Positions 1-7,712 of a stretch of DNA of 64,000 bases are shown piece by piece. Source of the stretch: Acinetobacter genomosp. 15BJ (GTDB lineage: Bacteria > Pseudomonadota > Gammaproteobacteria > Pseudomonadales > Moraxellaceae); NCBI RefSeq assembly GCF_000400715.1, contig NZ_KE007346.1, positions 518,256-582,255 on the forward strand, read 5' to 3'. Position 1 is the stretch's first letter. Every line of letters starts with the position of its first letter. A program made the translations under genes and the position numbers. The notes beneath the pieces were generated by a model. The model searched no databases and was not told where the DNA came from. It saw only the letters and a program-made list of their open reading frames with translations.

Positions 1-46
1 TTTTAGGCCACTCACTTTTATAGGAGATGGAATAAAGCTTATCTTG

Positions 47-88
47 TTAAGAAAGATAGAGTCGAATAAAAGGGACCAATTGTTCACC
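47..88 (-). pseudogene. Probable 3' remnant of the XapX-like gene cut off by the IS
   Basis: Read on the minus strand this flank gives GEQLVPFIRLYLS and then a stop. That resembles the C-terminal tail of XapX (DUF1427) proteins, which usually continue with a Gly-Glu-Gln after the second membrane segment. It lies just outside the left end of the insertion sequence, opposite the truncated xapX on the right flank, so it is most simply the displaced end of that gene. The frame does not join perfectly: removing the IS and one target repeat leaves an extra G, so a stop comes first. The assignment is an inference from a very short peptide. Confidence 0.4.
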
Positions 89-90
89 CA
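84..90. repeat. Left copy of IS target-site duplication (TCACCCA)
   Basis: The seven bases TCACCCA sit immediately outside the left inverted repeat and recur at 1409-1415 immediately outside the right one. IS256-family elements usually duplicate 8-9 bp, so 7 identical bases suggest a slightly diverged or 7+1 duplication. Confidence 0.6.
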
Positions 91-1408
91 GAGCCTGTAA
101 ATTATTTTGTGTAAGTTCCATTTTTTATAAATGATCTTTTAATCGATCATCGAACTGAATCGTAAACCAATTCATTGCTAAACGCCAATTTTGAATTGGC
201 ATCGTCCATTTCTTCGCAGCATTTGATGTTGCTAAGTAAATGACCTTCTTTACTGAGTCATCAGATGAAAAGATTTTCCTCTTCTTCGTTGAATGGCGTA
301 TTACGCTATTCAACGACTCAATCGCATTTGTTGTATAAATTGCATGACGTATTTCGGCTGGATAGCTAAAGATCGTTCGGATATTTTCCCAATTGGCCCG
401 CCAGGATTCTCCAATTTTGGGATACTGGTGATTCCATTGATCACAGAAGATGTCTAGGGACTTTAAAGCATTTTCCTCTGTACTTGCCTGATAAATCGCT
501 TTCAGACCCGAGGTAACAGCCTTGTAGTCTTTCCAGCTTACAAATCTCAGGCTATTGCGTACAACATGCACGATACACAGTTGAATATCAGTATGAGGGT
601 AAACGGAGGCTATCGCGTCAGGAAAGCCTTTTAATCCATCTACACAGGCAACAAGAATATCCTGTACTCCTCGATTTTTTAGCTCTGTCATGACTGACAG
701 CCAGAATTTGGCACCTTCTGTCTGAGCAATCCACATACCCAGTAATTCTTTTTGTCCATCCATATTGATGCCTAAAGCAAGGTATACGGACTTGTTAATC
801 ACATTGGAGTGCTGACGGACTTTGACAACAATACAGTCAAGATAGACAACAGGATAAAGGCTATCTAAGGCTCTATTTTGCCACTCAGTCACTTGCTCAA
901 TCACAGCATCGGTAACTTTGCTGATGAGAGATGCTGAGACATCGGCATCGTACATTTCTTTGAAGAAGGCTACAATTTCCCTATTAGTCATTCCTTTTGC
1001 ATACAGTGAGAGGATTTGGTCATCCATACTGGTGATGCGTGTTTGGTGCTTTTTGATAATTTGTGGCTCAAATGAACCTTCTCGATCACGGGGAATATCT
1101 AAAGCCAGTTGTCCATCTTGAGTTGTAATGGTTTTAGAACTAAACCCATTACGGCTATTTGAGCCTTTCCTGGACTGATGCTTTTCATAACCGAGATGGT
1201 CTGAAAGTTCAGTATTGAGTGCAGTTTCAATCATGAATTTTTTAAAGACTGCTGTCATTTGGTTTAAGTCTTCTGGTGTTTTTAGACCTTTAGCCAATTC
1301 GGCAGCCATACTTTTGATTGTTGCTTCATCCATGTGAAGTACCTTTTGTAATTATCCTCTGAAGGATAAATGAAAATTAAGTACTTACACAAAATTTAGA
1401 ACAGTCCC
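91..1408 (-). mobile_element. IS256-family insertion sequence, complete
   Basis: The element is about 1.3 kb and carries one intact transposase gene on the minus strand. Imperfect terminal inverted repeats can be aligned at 91-116 and 1383-1408 (19 of 26 positions match, including the inner 13 bases ending TTTTGTGTAAGT). A 7-bp direct repeat flanks both ends. The size, single gene and end structure fit the IS256 family. It interrupts the end of an xapX-like gene. Whether it is active cannot be judged, but nothing in the transposase looks broken. Confidence 0.85.
125..1333 (-). CDS. IS256-family transposase (mutator type)
   Basis: At 402 aa this is normal for an IS256/mutator DDE transposase, which cuts and joins the ends of its own element. 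The N-terminal third contains the typical HLGYEKH and GNSRNGF-like segments (here HLGYEKHQ, GSNSRNGF). The catalytic acidic triad can be placed at Asp in VYLDCIVVKVR, Asp in VACVDGLKGFPDAI and Glu in TTNAIESLNSVIR, the last being the family signature region. The gene fills nearly the whole element. Start ATG follows AAAGGTAC-type spacing with no better alternative. No frameshift or internal stop is seen. Confidence 0.95.
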   Translation of the reverse strand: MDEATIKSMAAELAKGLKTPEDLNQMTAVFKKFMIETALNTELSDHLGYEKHQSRKGSNSRNGFSSKTITTQDGQLALDIPRDREGSFEPQIIKKHQTRITSMDDQILSLYAKGMTNREIVAFFKEMYDADVSASLISKVTDAVIEQVTEWQNRALDSLYPVVYLDCIVVKVRQHSNVINKSVYLALGINMDGQKELLGMWIAQTEGAKFWLSVMTELKNRGVQDILVACVDGLKGFPDAIASVYPHTDIQLCIVHVVRNSLRFVSWKDYKAVTSGLKAIYQASTEENALKSLDIFCDQWNHQYPKIGESWRANWENIRTIFSYPAEIRHAIYTTNAIESLNSVIRHSTKKRKIFSSDDSVKKVIYLATSNAAKKWTMPIQNWRLAMNWFTIQFDDRLKDHL

Positions 1409-1537
1409 TCACCCAATCACGATGCCCAATAAACCCAGTAATGCAACAATGGGTGGTGCAGGTGCTTTAACATCAAGTAGGTAATACAGCACACCGACCA
1501 ATACGCCAACCGCAAGTGATAATAAATAAATCTTCAT
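1409..1537 (-). CDS. XapX-domain (DUF1427) small membrane protein, 3' end hit by IS256 element
   Basis: The minus strand encodes 42 residues beginning MKIYLLSLAVGVLVGVLYY and ending GLLGIVIG, with two hydrophobic segments around a Pro-rich KAPAPP turn, which is the XapX (DUF1427) pattern of small inner-membrane proteins of unknown role. It starts 12 bp after the DJ-1/PfpI stop, so the two genes probably share a transcript. The stop codon falls exactly in the IS target duplication. Members usually run about ten residues further, and such a tail is present across the IS at 47-88. Even with the IS removed, the stop stays in frame because of one additional G, so the truncation may predate the insertion. 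Confidence 0.65.
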   Translation of the reverse strand: MKIYLLSLAVGVLVGVLYYLLDVKAPAPPIVALLGLLGIVIG

Positions 1538-1549
1538 ATGCAGCGTTGA

Positions 1550-2161
1550 TCAGCCTGCTTTTACTTTACAAAAGGGATCAACGTTTGGATTGCTATTCCA
1601 GATATATTCGGCCTCTTCAGCACATAATTGCGCGACCTTTTCACCCTGTGTGTCATGGATGAAAGCAAGGGTCATATCCATACCTGCGCTCACACCAGAT
1701 GAGGTATAGAATTTCCCATCAATCACCCAACGGGCTTGGGCTTGCCACAACACTTGGTCATTGAGTTTTTGTACAAATTCAAATGCCATTTTATTCGATG
1801 TTGCCTTAATACCATTTAAAAGACCTGTCGCTGCAAGTAATGAACTGCCTGTACAAATGGTCAGAACATGCGCACTTTGGTTCGCTAAAGTTTTGAGCTG
1901 CTCAAGAAACTGCTGATTTTTGATTAATTCAAACGTCACGATGCCGCCTGGAACAAGCAAAATACTTTGGTCATTCACGTGCATTTCGCTAAAGGATTTG
2001 GTTTGAATACAAACACCATGCTTATTGGAAACTAGACCTCCATTCAGGCTATAAAACTGGACTTGATAATGTTCTTGCAGTAAGCCAAACAATTCAACTG
2101 GACCCATAATGTCGAGGGTTTCAAAATCTTCAAATACGATGGCATGAACAGGAATACGCAT
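1550..2161 (-). CDS. DJ-1/PfpI family protein (isonitrile hydratase-like glutamine amidotransferase fold)
   Basis: The 203-aa protein has the class I glutamine-amidotransferase-like fold of DJ-1/PfpI proteins. The N-terminal DIMGPVELFGLL segment and the nucleophile elbow LTICTGSSLLAATG, with the probable catalytic Cys about residue 103, match the ThiJ/PfpI and isonitrile hydratase (InhA) group; KATSNKMAFEF follows as in those enzymes. The substrate is unknown: members range from isonitrile hydratases to regulators, but no DNA-binding domain is attached here, so a transcription factor is unlikely. It lies directly upstream of the xapX-like gene on the same strand. Confidence 0.75.
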   Translation of the reverse strand: MRIPVHAIVFEDFETLDIMGPVELFGLLQEHYQVQFYSLNGGLVSNKHGVCIQTKSFSEMHVNDQSILLVPGGIVTFELIKNQQFLEQLKTLANQSAHVLTICTGSSLLAATGLLNGIKATSNKMAFEFVQKLNDQVLWQAQARWVIDGKFYTSSGVSAGMDMTLAFIHDTQGEKVAQLCAEEAEYIWNSNPNVDPFCKVKAG

Positions 2162-2434
2162 TGCTTTTCTCGCTTGTTTAATCTGGGTAATACCATAGAG
2201 AGCTTGAGTTTTTTGTTTGTGAATATTCTGTATGGCTTATTTTGAATTATGCTAAATCAGTGGACATTTAGATCGATCTGTTAGCAAGCGGAGTATTGTT
2301 TTTGCTTAATTTTAAAGCATTTAGTGTGCTTAAATCAGAAATGCCACGGTGTATCGTAAATTTAGAAAAATCTGTATCTATACTTTATAGACCAAATGTT
2401 CAAAATAATTGAAAAATAGAGAGAGTGCTGTGAC

Positions 2435-3253
2435 ATGAAGATGTACCAAGTTGATGCTTTTACAAAAGAATTATTTAAAGGAAATCCAGCGGCTGTAATC
2501 GTCGTCGATGAATGGTTAGATGATAGTTTGATGCAAAATATTGCGATGGAAAATAATCTGTCTGAAACTGCTTTTGTGAAAAGGATTGATGAAACCAATT
2601 ATGAGATTCGTTGGTTTTCTCCACTCGATGAGGTTGCGTTTTGTGGGCATGCTACTTTAGCCAGTGCTTTCGTTTTATTTAAAGACTTTACCACGGTAGA
2701 AACCATTCAGTTCCATGTACGCGATCTTGGTATTTTTATTGTCAGCCAAGGGGCTGATGGCAAAATTAAAATGAATTTCCCGATTCGAAAAGCAGAGTTA
2801 GTTACTGATTATCCTCAAGTGTTACGTGAAGGGCTCACCAAACCGTTTAAAGCGGTCTATCGTAATGTCCAAGCCTATATTATTGAATATGAAACGGTGC
2901 AGGATGTATTGGATGAGCAACCTGATCTGGAAAAACTAAAACAACTGGGACAAGTTCGTACCGCGATTACAGCTTCTCAACCGGATGTTGCAATTACTGC
3001 TAGAGGTGAAGGTCAGTTTGATTGTGTTTCTCGCTATTTTGCACCAGCGATTGGTATTGATGAAGATCCGGTAACGGGTTCAATCCATACTGCGATTGTT
3101 CCACTTTGGGCTGGAAAACTAAATCAGACTCGATTAACCGCTTTTCAGGCATCTAAACGCGGTGGAATTTTAGAATGTGTGATTGCATCTGAAGAACGTA
3201 TTGAAATTTCAGGCTATGCCAAATTGTATATGCAAGCCGAACTGACAATCTGA
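2435..3253 (+). CDS. PhzF-family isomerase/epimerase
   Basis: The 272-aa product matches the PhzF (phenazine biosynthesis-like, YHI9/YddE) fold from end to end. It opens with YQVDAFTKELFKGNPAAV and has the family marks NNLSETAFV, with the conserved glutamate used as general acid/base in PhzF, CGHATLAS, and EDPVTGS near the C-terminus. PhzF itself isomerises a dihydro-hydroxyanthranilate, but no other phenazine genes are present, so the substrate here is unknown. A strong hairpin terminator follows. The first ATG sits after a GAGAGAG stretch; a second ATG two codons later is also possible. Confidence 0.8.
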   Translation: MKMYQVDAFTKELFKGNPAAVIVVDEWLDDSLMQNIAMENNLSETAFVKRIDETNYEIRWFSPLDEVAFCGHATLASAFVLFKDFTTVETIQFHVRDLGIFIVSQGADGKIKMNFPIRKAELVTDYPQVLREGLTKPFKAVYRNVQAYIIEYETVQDVLDEQPDLEKLKQLGQVRTAITASQPDVAITARGEGQFDCVSRYFAPAIGIDEDPVTGSIHTAIVPLWAGKLNQTRLTAFQASKRGGILECVIASEERIEISGYAKLYMQAELTI

Positions 3254-3284
3254 TTTTTAGCTTAAACTGTGCAAAAATAAAGAT

Positions 3285-3312
3285 AAAAGCTGTTTAAATA
3301 AACAGCTTTTTT
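3285..3312 (+). terminator. Rho-independent terminator after the phzF-like gene
   Basis: AAAAGCTGTTTA is followed closely by TAAACAGCTTTTTT, giving a stem of about eleven pairs and a T-run. Confidence 0.8.
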
Positions 3313-3330
3313 CAAAACATAACTATTAAA

Positions 3331-3348
3331 AATGCGAATCGTTCTCTA
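3331..3348 (+). promoter_or_regulatory. Possible Fur box upstream of the M16 protease
   Basis: AATGCGAATCGTTCTC resembles Fur sites of Pseudomonas and Acinetobacter (consensus GATAATGATAATCATTATC) with several mismatches; about 9 of 14 positions of the 7-1-7 core agree. It lies about 50 bp upstream of the start codon. It is suggestive only. Confidence 0.35.
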
Positions 3349-3397
3349 CTATAGCTTGACGTTTTTATTTAAATCATCAAAAACACTTGGATAAATT

Positions 3398-6166
3398 ATG
3401 TTAATGCGGTTTAAGCAACTTACTCTCTCTCTTTGTTTGATTGGGTTGAGTGCAACGTCTTGGTCTCAGACGGTACTCGTAAAAAGTGAAAAAAATATCG
3501 AAGAATATAAATTAGATAACGGTTTCAGAGTTATTCTTGCACCAAACGATAAAGAAAACAAAGTTTATGTAAATACAGTTTATTTAACAGGTTCCTTGAA
3601 TGATCCTAAGGGTAAAGGCGGCCTCGCACATCTATTAGAACATTTGGCCTTTAAAGGCACTCAAAATGTGAAGGGTGATGAGTTTCAACGTCGTCTGGAT
3701 CAATATACGTTGATGACCAATGCCAGCACAGATTATTATGCGACCAAATATTTAAATATTGTTCGTCCTGAAAAAAATGCACTCAATGAAATTCTATACC
3801 TTGAATCAGAGCGTATGGATAAATTGGTGCTGCAAGAAAAATTTGTTCCTTCTGAAATTGAAATCGTAAAACGTGAACGAGAAATCCGTATGGATCAGCC
3901 GTTTGCTGTACTGATGGATCAAATGTGGAAAGCGGCGTATGGCAATCAATATTTAGGCCGTTTGCCAATTGGCGATTTACCTGAATTAAAGTCGATTCAG
4001 CTGAATGAATTGAACCAGTTTTATAGAACTTGGTATGCGCCAAATAACGCAGTGATGGTGATTTCAGGTAAATTTGATAAGACTGAGGTCTTATCTAAAA
4101 TTGATCAGTATTTTAGTCCAATTCCAGCACGTCCAGTACCTGCGCAAGTTCAAGTGCCTGTTCTCGATTCAAGTAAAATTGAACAACGTCAGTTTACGGT
4201 ACAAAAGGGCAGTGATTTGGCTAAATTCCATGTCTATATGAATGGAAAAAATATCCCATTACAACCGACTTTAGCACTTGCGCCAGCCTTATATACCATG
4301 CAGCCAAGTGGTACTTTGTATAAGAGTATGGTGGAAACGGGAATCAGTACGGCAGTGCAATCAACCACATGGTTAGATCAAGACTTTAATGTGGTCTTTA
4401 TGGGTGCAATTTATGCCCCGAATCATGATGCGAAAAAGGTTGATGATGCTCTAAAAACAGGTGTTGAAAATAGCCAGCCATTTACTGAAGCTGAATTGCA
4501 GCGGATCAAAAATATTACGCAAAATACCGCAGATACCATTGCCAATGACGCGGTCGCTTTAGGTTCACGCCTGAGTGATTATGCAGTTTCATCACATGGT
4601 CAATGGGATCAATACTTTAAGGACTTACAAGCAGTTCAAGACTTAAAGCTGAATGATGCAAATAAAACCTTAAAAGAATTTTTAGTCTCTTCACATCGTA
4701 TTTCAGGCGATATTTTACCGACGCCTGAAGATCAAAAGAAAGCGATGACCATGAAAGCAGAAAAGAAGCCGAAAACTTTAGATCAAAGCGATGAAAAGCC
4801 TGAGCCATTAAAAGATGCAAATGTTTACAAGCAGGAAGTGACCCAGTTTATGGCACAATCTGCTCAGCAATTGCAAAAAAATGAGCAGAAAATTCAACGT
4901 GGTGAATTAAAGAATGGGATTCGCTATGCATTATTCCCAACGCCTACACGTGATGATAAAACTTATGCCACGATTAGCTTGGATTTTGGTGATGAAAAAT
5001 CATTATTTGGTAAAGGGGTTACTTTAGATTTAGCCAGCTATTTAATGCTCCGTGGTTCTCAAAAGCATACCTTGCAGGAAATTACCGATAAGGCGATTGC
5101 GGCTAGCGGTGGAGCATCGGTCAGTTCAAATGGCAATGGTTTTACCATCGTTGTTCAAGCGAAGAAAGACAAGTTTGAAGACTTCTTTAACTTTATTGTT
5201 GATGTCCTTAAACAGCCAAAATTCTCGCAAACTGAGTTTGATCTGGCAAAAAATCAAAGCCTATCGGTGTTGGATCGCCCATATACGGAACCAGCGGTTG
5301 TGTCATCGATGACTTTGTCTAAGATTCTGGAAATCTATCAACCAGGAGATATCCGTTATCACTTTGAACCAGAGCTTGCGAAAAAACAGATTAGTGAAGT
5401 AACCCAGCCGCAAGTGAAACAATTCTATGATCAGTTCTTTGTGACAGACCATGCTCAAATTGCAGTGACGGGTGATTTTGATGCCAAGAAAATGCAGAAA
5501 ACTTTGCAAAAAGCTTTTGGTTCTTGGAAAGCAAAACAACCATTCACAAAAGTGACAGGGCAATATACGGTTTATAAAGCCCAGAAAGTTCATGCCTTAT
5601 CGGAACAACGTGAATTTGGTAGCTACCAAAGCGTATTAGCACTACCAGTCGGTTCTTATCATAAAGATGCGCCAGCTTTAATTATTCTGAGCCATGTTTT
5701 AGGGAACTCACAACTTTCATCACGTTTGGCTCAAGAGTTGCGTGAAAAGAATGCTTTGGTGTATGGATTTGGTAGTGGTTTAGATCTCGATCCAGATATT
5801 GATGATGGAACCTTGAGTATTACCGCAAACTACACATCGGGTCGTTCTGCACAAGTATCACAATCTGTACATAAAGTCTTAAATGAACTTTTAAGTAAGG
5901 GTGTAACCGAGCAGGAAGTGGAAGCAGCGAAAGCGGATATCATGAAGAAGCGTGTGACCGCTTTAGAAGATGAACGTAATATCCATGGCATGCTGACAGG
6001 TCAGTTAGAGCGTAACAAAACGCTGTTGGATCGTGCAGAGCGCGATCAGGAGCTTGCGAAATTGACCAAAGAAGATGTCAATGCGGCCATCAAAAAATAC
6101 ATCAAGCTTGATCAGTTTGTAGAAGTCATGGCGGATCAATATGGTCAGCCTCAAAACTTGAAATAA
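3398..6166 (+). CDS. Secreted M16-family zinc metalloprotease (two-domain, PqqL-like)
   Basis: This 922-aa protein has a cleavable signal (positively charged start, hydrophobic stretch, SATSWSQ) and so acts in the periplasm. The inverted zinc motif HLLEH is at residues 78-82, with a downstream glutamate cluster EIEIVKRERE near 153-162 supplying the third ligand. A second, inactive M16-like half begins about residue 490 (RGELKNGIRYALFP), as in pitrilysin-type and PqqL proteases. Its length is close to E. coli PqqL, a Fur-controlled protease linked to iron uptake from host proteins, and a Fur-like site lies upstream. Orthology to PqqL is an inference; the gene is monocistronic. Confidence 0.8.
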   Translation: MLMRFKQLTLSLCLIGLSATSWSQTVLVKSEKNIEEYKLDNGFRVILAPNDKENKVYVNTVYLTGSLNDPKGKGGLAHLLEHLAFKGTQNVKGDEFQRRLDQYTLMTNASTDYYATKYLNIVRPEKNALNEILYLESERMDKLVLQEKFVPSEIEIVKREREIRMDQPFAVLMDQMWKAAYGNQYLGRLPIGDLPELKSIQLNELNQFYRTWYAPNNAVMVISGKFDKTEVLSKIDQYFSPIPARPVPAQVQVPVLDSSKIEQRQFTVQKGSDLAKFHVYMNGKNIPLQPTLALAPALYTMQPSGTLYKSMVETGISTAVQSTTWLDQDFNVVFMGAIYAPNHDAKKVDDALKTGVENSQPFTEAELQRIKNITQNTADTIANDAVALGSRLSDYAVSSHGQWDQYFKDLQAVQDLKLNDANKTLKEFLVSSHRISGDILPTPEDQKKAMTMKAEKKPKTLDQSDEKPEPLKDANVYKQEVTQFMAQSAQQLQKNEQKIQRGELKNGIRYALFPTPTRDDKTYATISLDFGDEKSLFGKGVTLDLASYLMLRGSQKHTLQEITDKAIAASGGASVSSNGNGFTIVVQAKKDKFEDFFNFIVDVLKQPKFSQTEFDLAKNQSLSVLDRPYTEPAVVSSMTLSKILEIYQPGDIRYHFEPELAKKQISEVTQPQVKQFYDQFFVTDHAQIAVTGDFDAKKMQKTLQKAFGSWKAKQPFTKVTGQYTVYKAQKVHALSEQREFGSYQSVLALPVGSYHKDAPALIILSHVLGNSQLSSRLAQELREKNALVYGFGSGLDLDPDIDDGTLSITANYTSGRSAQVSQSVHKVLNELLSKGVTEQEVEAAKADIMKKRVTALEDERNIHGMLTGQLERNKTLLDRAERDQELAKLTKEDVNAAIKKYIKLDQFVEVMADQYGQPQNLK

Positions 6167-6176
6167 GCAATCAAAA

Positions 6177-6208
6177 ATAAAGCCACCGATGAGGTGGCTT
6201 TATTTTTT
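6177..6208. terminator. Bidirectional terminator between convergent genes
   Basis: AAAGCCACC-GATG-AGGTGGCTTT with T-runs on the plus strand and A-rich sequence on the other side serves both the M16 gene and the DUF3144 gene. Confidence 0.75.
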
Positions 6209-6219
6209 TGCATCAAAGA

Positions 6220-6603
6220 TTAATGATCATGTTTGTGGGCATGAAAATCTTCGTTCTTACGGAAACGTAAGTAGTTTTCAAACTGTTCACAATATTCGTC
6301 AAAATTATCTTCTAACATCATTTGGAATTGTTGAAGTAGATAAGACATGACTTGTTCTTTGGCATCACGCATTTCATTGCCATCTTTAAAGTTATTGGCT
6401 GCGACCCATGTATTAAAACGGGCAGTGGCAAATAACATGGCTGCACTTACTTGGCCACGTAACTCTTCTGGCTTGGCTTGCTGACCTTTTGGTGGTCGGC
6501 AGAAATCATTGGCAAGTTTAATAAATTCATCTGCACGCTCAAAAAACACCGCATTTAAAGCTTCTTCATCCGTCACATCGGTGGCGTTAATTTTTTGAGA
6601 CAT
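6220..6603 (-). CDS. DUF3144 family protein with His-rich tail
   Basis: The 127-aa protein, starting at MSQKINATDV, carries the DUF3144 pattern: FFERADEFIKLANDF near the N-terminus, then VSAAMLFATARFNTWVAA, then MLEDNFDEYCEQFENY. The function of the family is unknown; it looks cytosolic and helical. The tail HAHKHDH holds four histidines in seven residues, which could bind metal. A longer in-frame reading from 6732 would overlap the divergent gene's start, so the internal ATG is preferred. Confidence 0.7.
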   Translation of the reverse strand: MSQKINATDVTDEEALNAVFFERADEFIKLANDFCRPPKGQQAKPEELRGQVSAAMLFATARFNTWVAANNFKDGNEMRDAKEQVMSYLLQQFQMMLEDNFDEYCEQFENYLRFRKNEDFHAHKHDH

Positions 6604-6708
6604 GATATTTTCCAGCGACAAGTTAAGACACTTCATTATAGACAAAGCCTTGTCGAAACTAAACCTTTGCCTTAATCTAAAATAGCCTAAGCAATTAGAA
6701 TAATCACT

Positions 6709-7344
6709 ATGCAAGATGCGATCGCGATTCAAAGCTTAAAAACAGATATAGCCTTACTGCGCCAACATATTTATCCGCCTCAATATTTGGAAAATGTTGA
6801 AGGCTTGCCGATTTATTATGGGTTGCAACAAGATGTGGATGAGTATTATCGACAATGGCAACCCTTGATTGAAAGAGCACAACAGCTGTGTCAGCCTTTT
6901 ATGGAAGATGAGGTAGTGGATGCGATTCATTTACCAAGTCATTTAAATCTGCCGCTGTTTTTCTTTCATGTCGATCGGATTCGGATTAATAAAACACGCG
7001 CTAAAGAATCGAAAACTTTTCGTGGCGTCGCTGCCTTGTTAGAAAAATGTGGGCAGTTTGAGACGGATCAGATTTTTGCAATGCAGGAATGGTTGGGCAG
7101 TGATGATACGGCTGCCTTAGTTGCGCATCGTGAGTTTATTGATTTAAGGACATATGTTTTCCAACATGGGCAAAGTGAATATACACGGACTCGGTTTTAT
7201 ATGAATAGCATGATTCTCAGTGTTGAACCGCATTTTAAATTGGTCGATGCACGGGATAAGCCGCGGAAGCAGCGTAATGATAGTTATAGCGATCCGATTG
7301 CTGATAATGGAACGTGGAAGATTTTTGGGAAGTATCGTAAATGA
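6709..7344 (+). CDS. Conserved hypothetical protein (211 aa), not recognised
   Basis: I do not recognise a domain. The protein is soluble, rich in aromatic residues (PIYYGLQQDVDEYY, LPLFFFHVDRIRINKTRA) and ends with basic residues (DKPRKQRNDSYSDP, KYRK). There is no signal peptide, membrane segment or metal motif. It is transcribed divergently from the DUF3144 gene with about 105 bp between the likely starts, so both may share a regulatory region. Codon use looks like that of its neighbours. The ATG chosen is the first in frame; its ribosome site is weak. Confidence 0.6.
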   Translation: MQDAIAIQSLKTDIALLRQHIYPPQYLENVEGLPIYYGLQQDVDEYYRQWQPLIERAQQLCQPFMEDEVVDAIHLPSHLNLPLFFFHVDRIRINKTRAKESKTFRGVAALLEKCGQFETDQIFAMQEWLGSDDTAALVAHREFIDLRTYVFQHGQSEYTRTRFYMNSMILSVEPHFKLVDARDKPRKQRNDSYSDPIADNGTWKIFGKYRK

Positions 7345-7444
7345 TTTAATTGGAATAAATAGTTTAACACTCTAATTTTCATTAAAAATAATAGCACAGC
7401 CACAAGAGCTATATAAAGTTTGGATGTTTTCGCGTAGGCGATTT

Positions 7445-7470
7445 CCTACTTTGTTTTCGGACAAAGTAGG
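7445..7470. repeat. Perfect 10-bp hairpin in intergenic repeat region
   Basis: CCTACTTTGT, a six-base loop TTTCGG, then ACAAAGTAGG form a perfect stem. The following CAAAACC gives it the look of a REP-like unit rather than a terminator, since no T-run follows. Confidence 0.6.
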
Positions 7471-7482
7471 CAAAACCTGAGG

Positions 7483-7566
7483 TGCGAATCGCAAAGATTA
7501 ATAATCTTTGTCGTACCGCAAGGCGAAAGCTATGCTTGAGTATAGACTACGCACTTCGCTTGTCTT
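7483..7566. repeat. Diverged interspersed intergenic repeat, copy A
   Basis: The 368-bp gap between the hypothetical gene and the CYTH-CHAD gene holds a sequence alignable, with small gaps, to 12014-12099 in the gap after hemL. Shared blocks include CAAAGAT...AATCTTT, GTACCGYAAGGSGAAA, ATGCTTGARTA and a closing GTCTT. In this copy CAAAGATTA and TAATCTTTG form a palindrome around one A. No reading frame is conserved between the copies. It is likely an old repeat element of the genus. Confidence 0.55.
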
Positions 7567-7712
7567 GCACTAAGTCAAAGCTTTAGTCGCTTTGACTTGC
7601 TCAGGTTGCTGATGACGTTTCCGAGTATCCGCTTTTTGTAGGACTTAGATTATTTGTGGCGGCATCCATGTGCCAGCACGATAATAGAGTGAGGTGATTT
7701 TCCCTTATGCAG

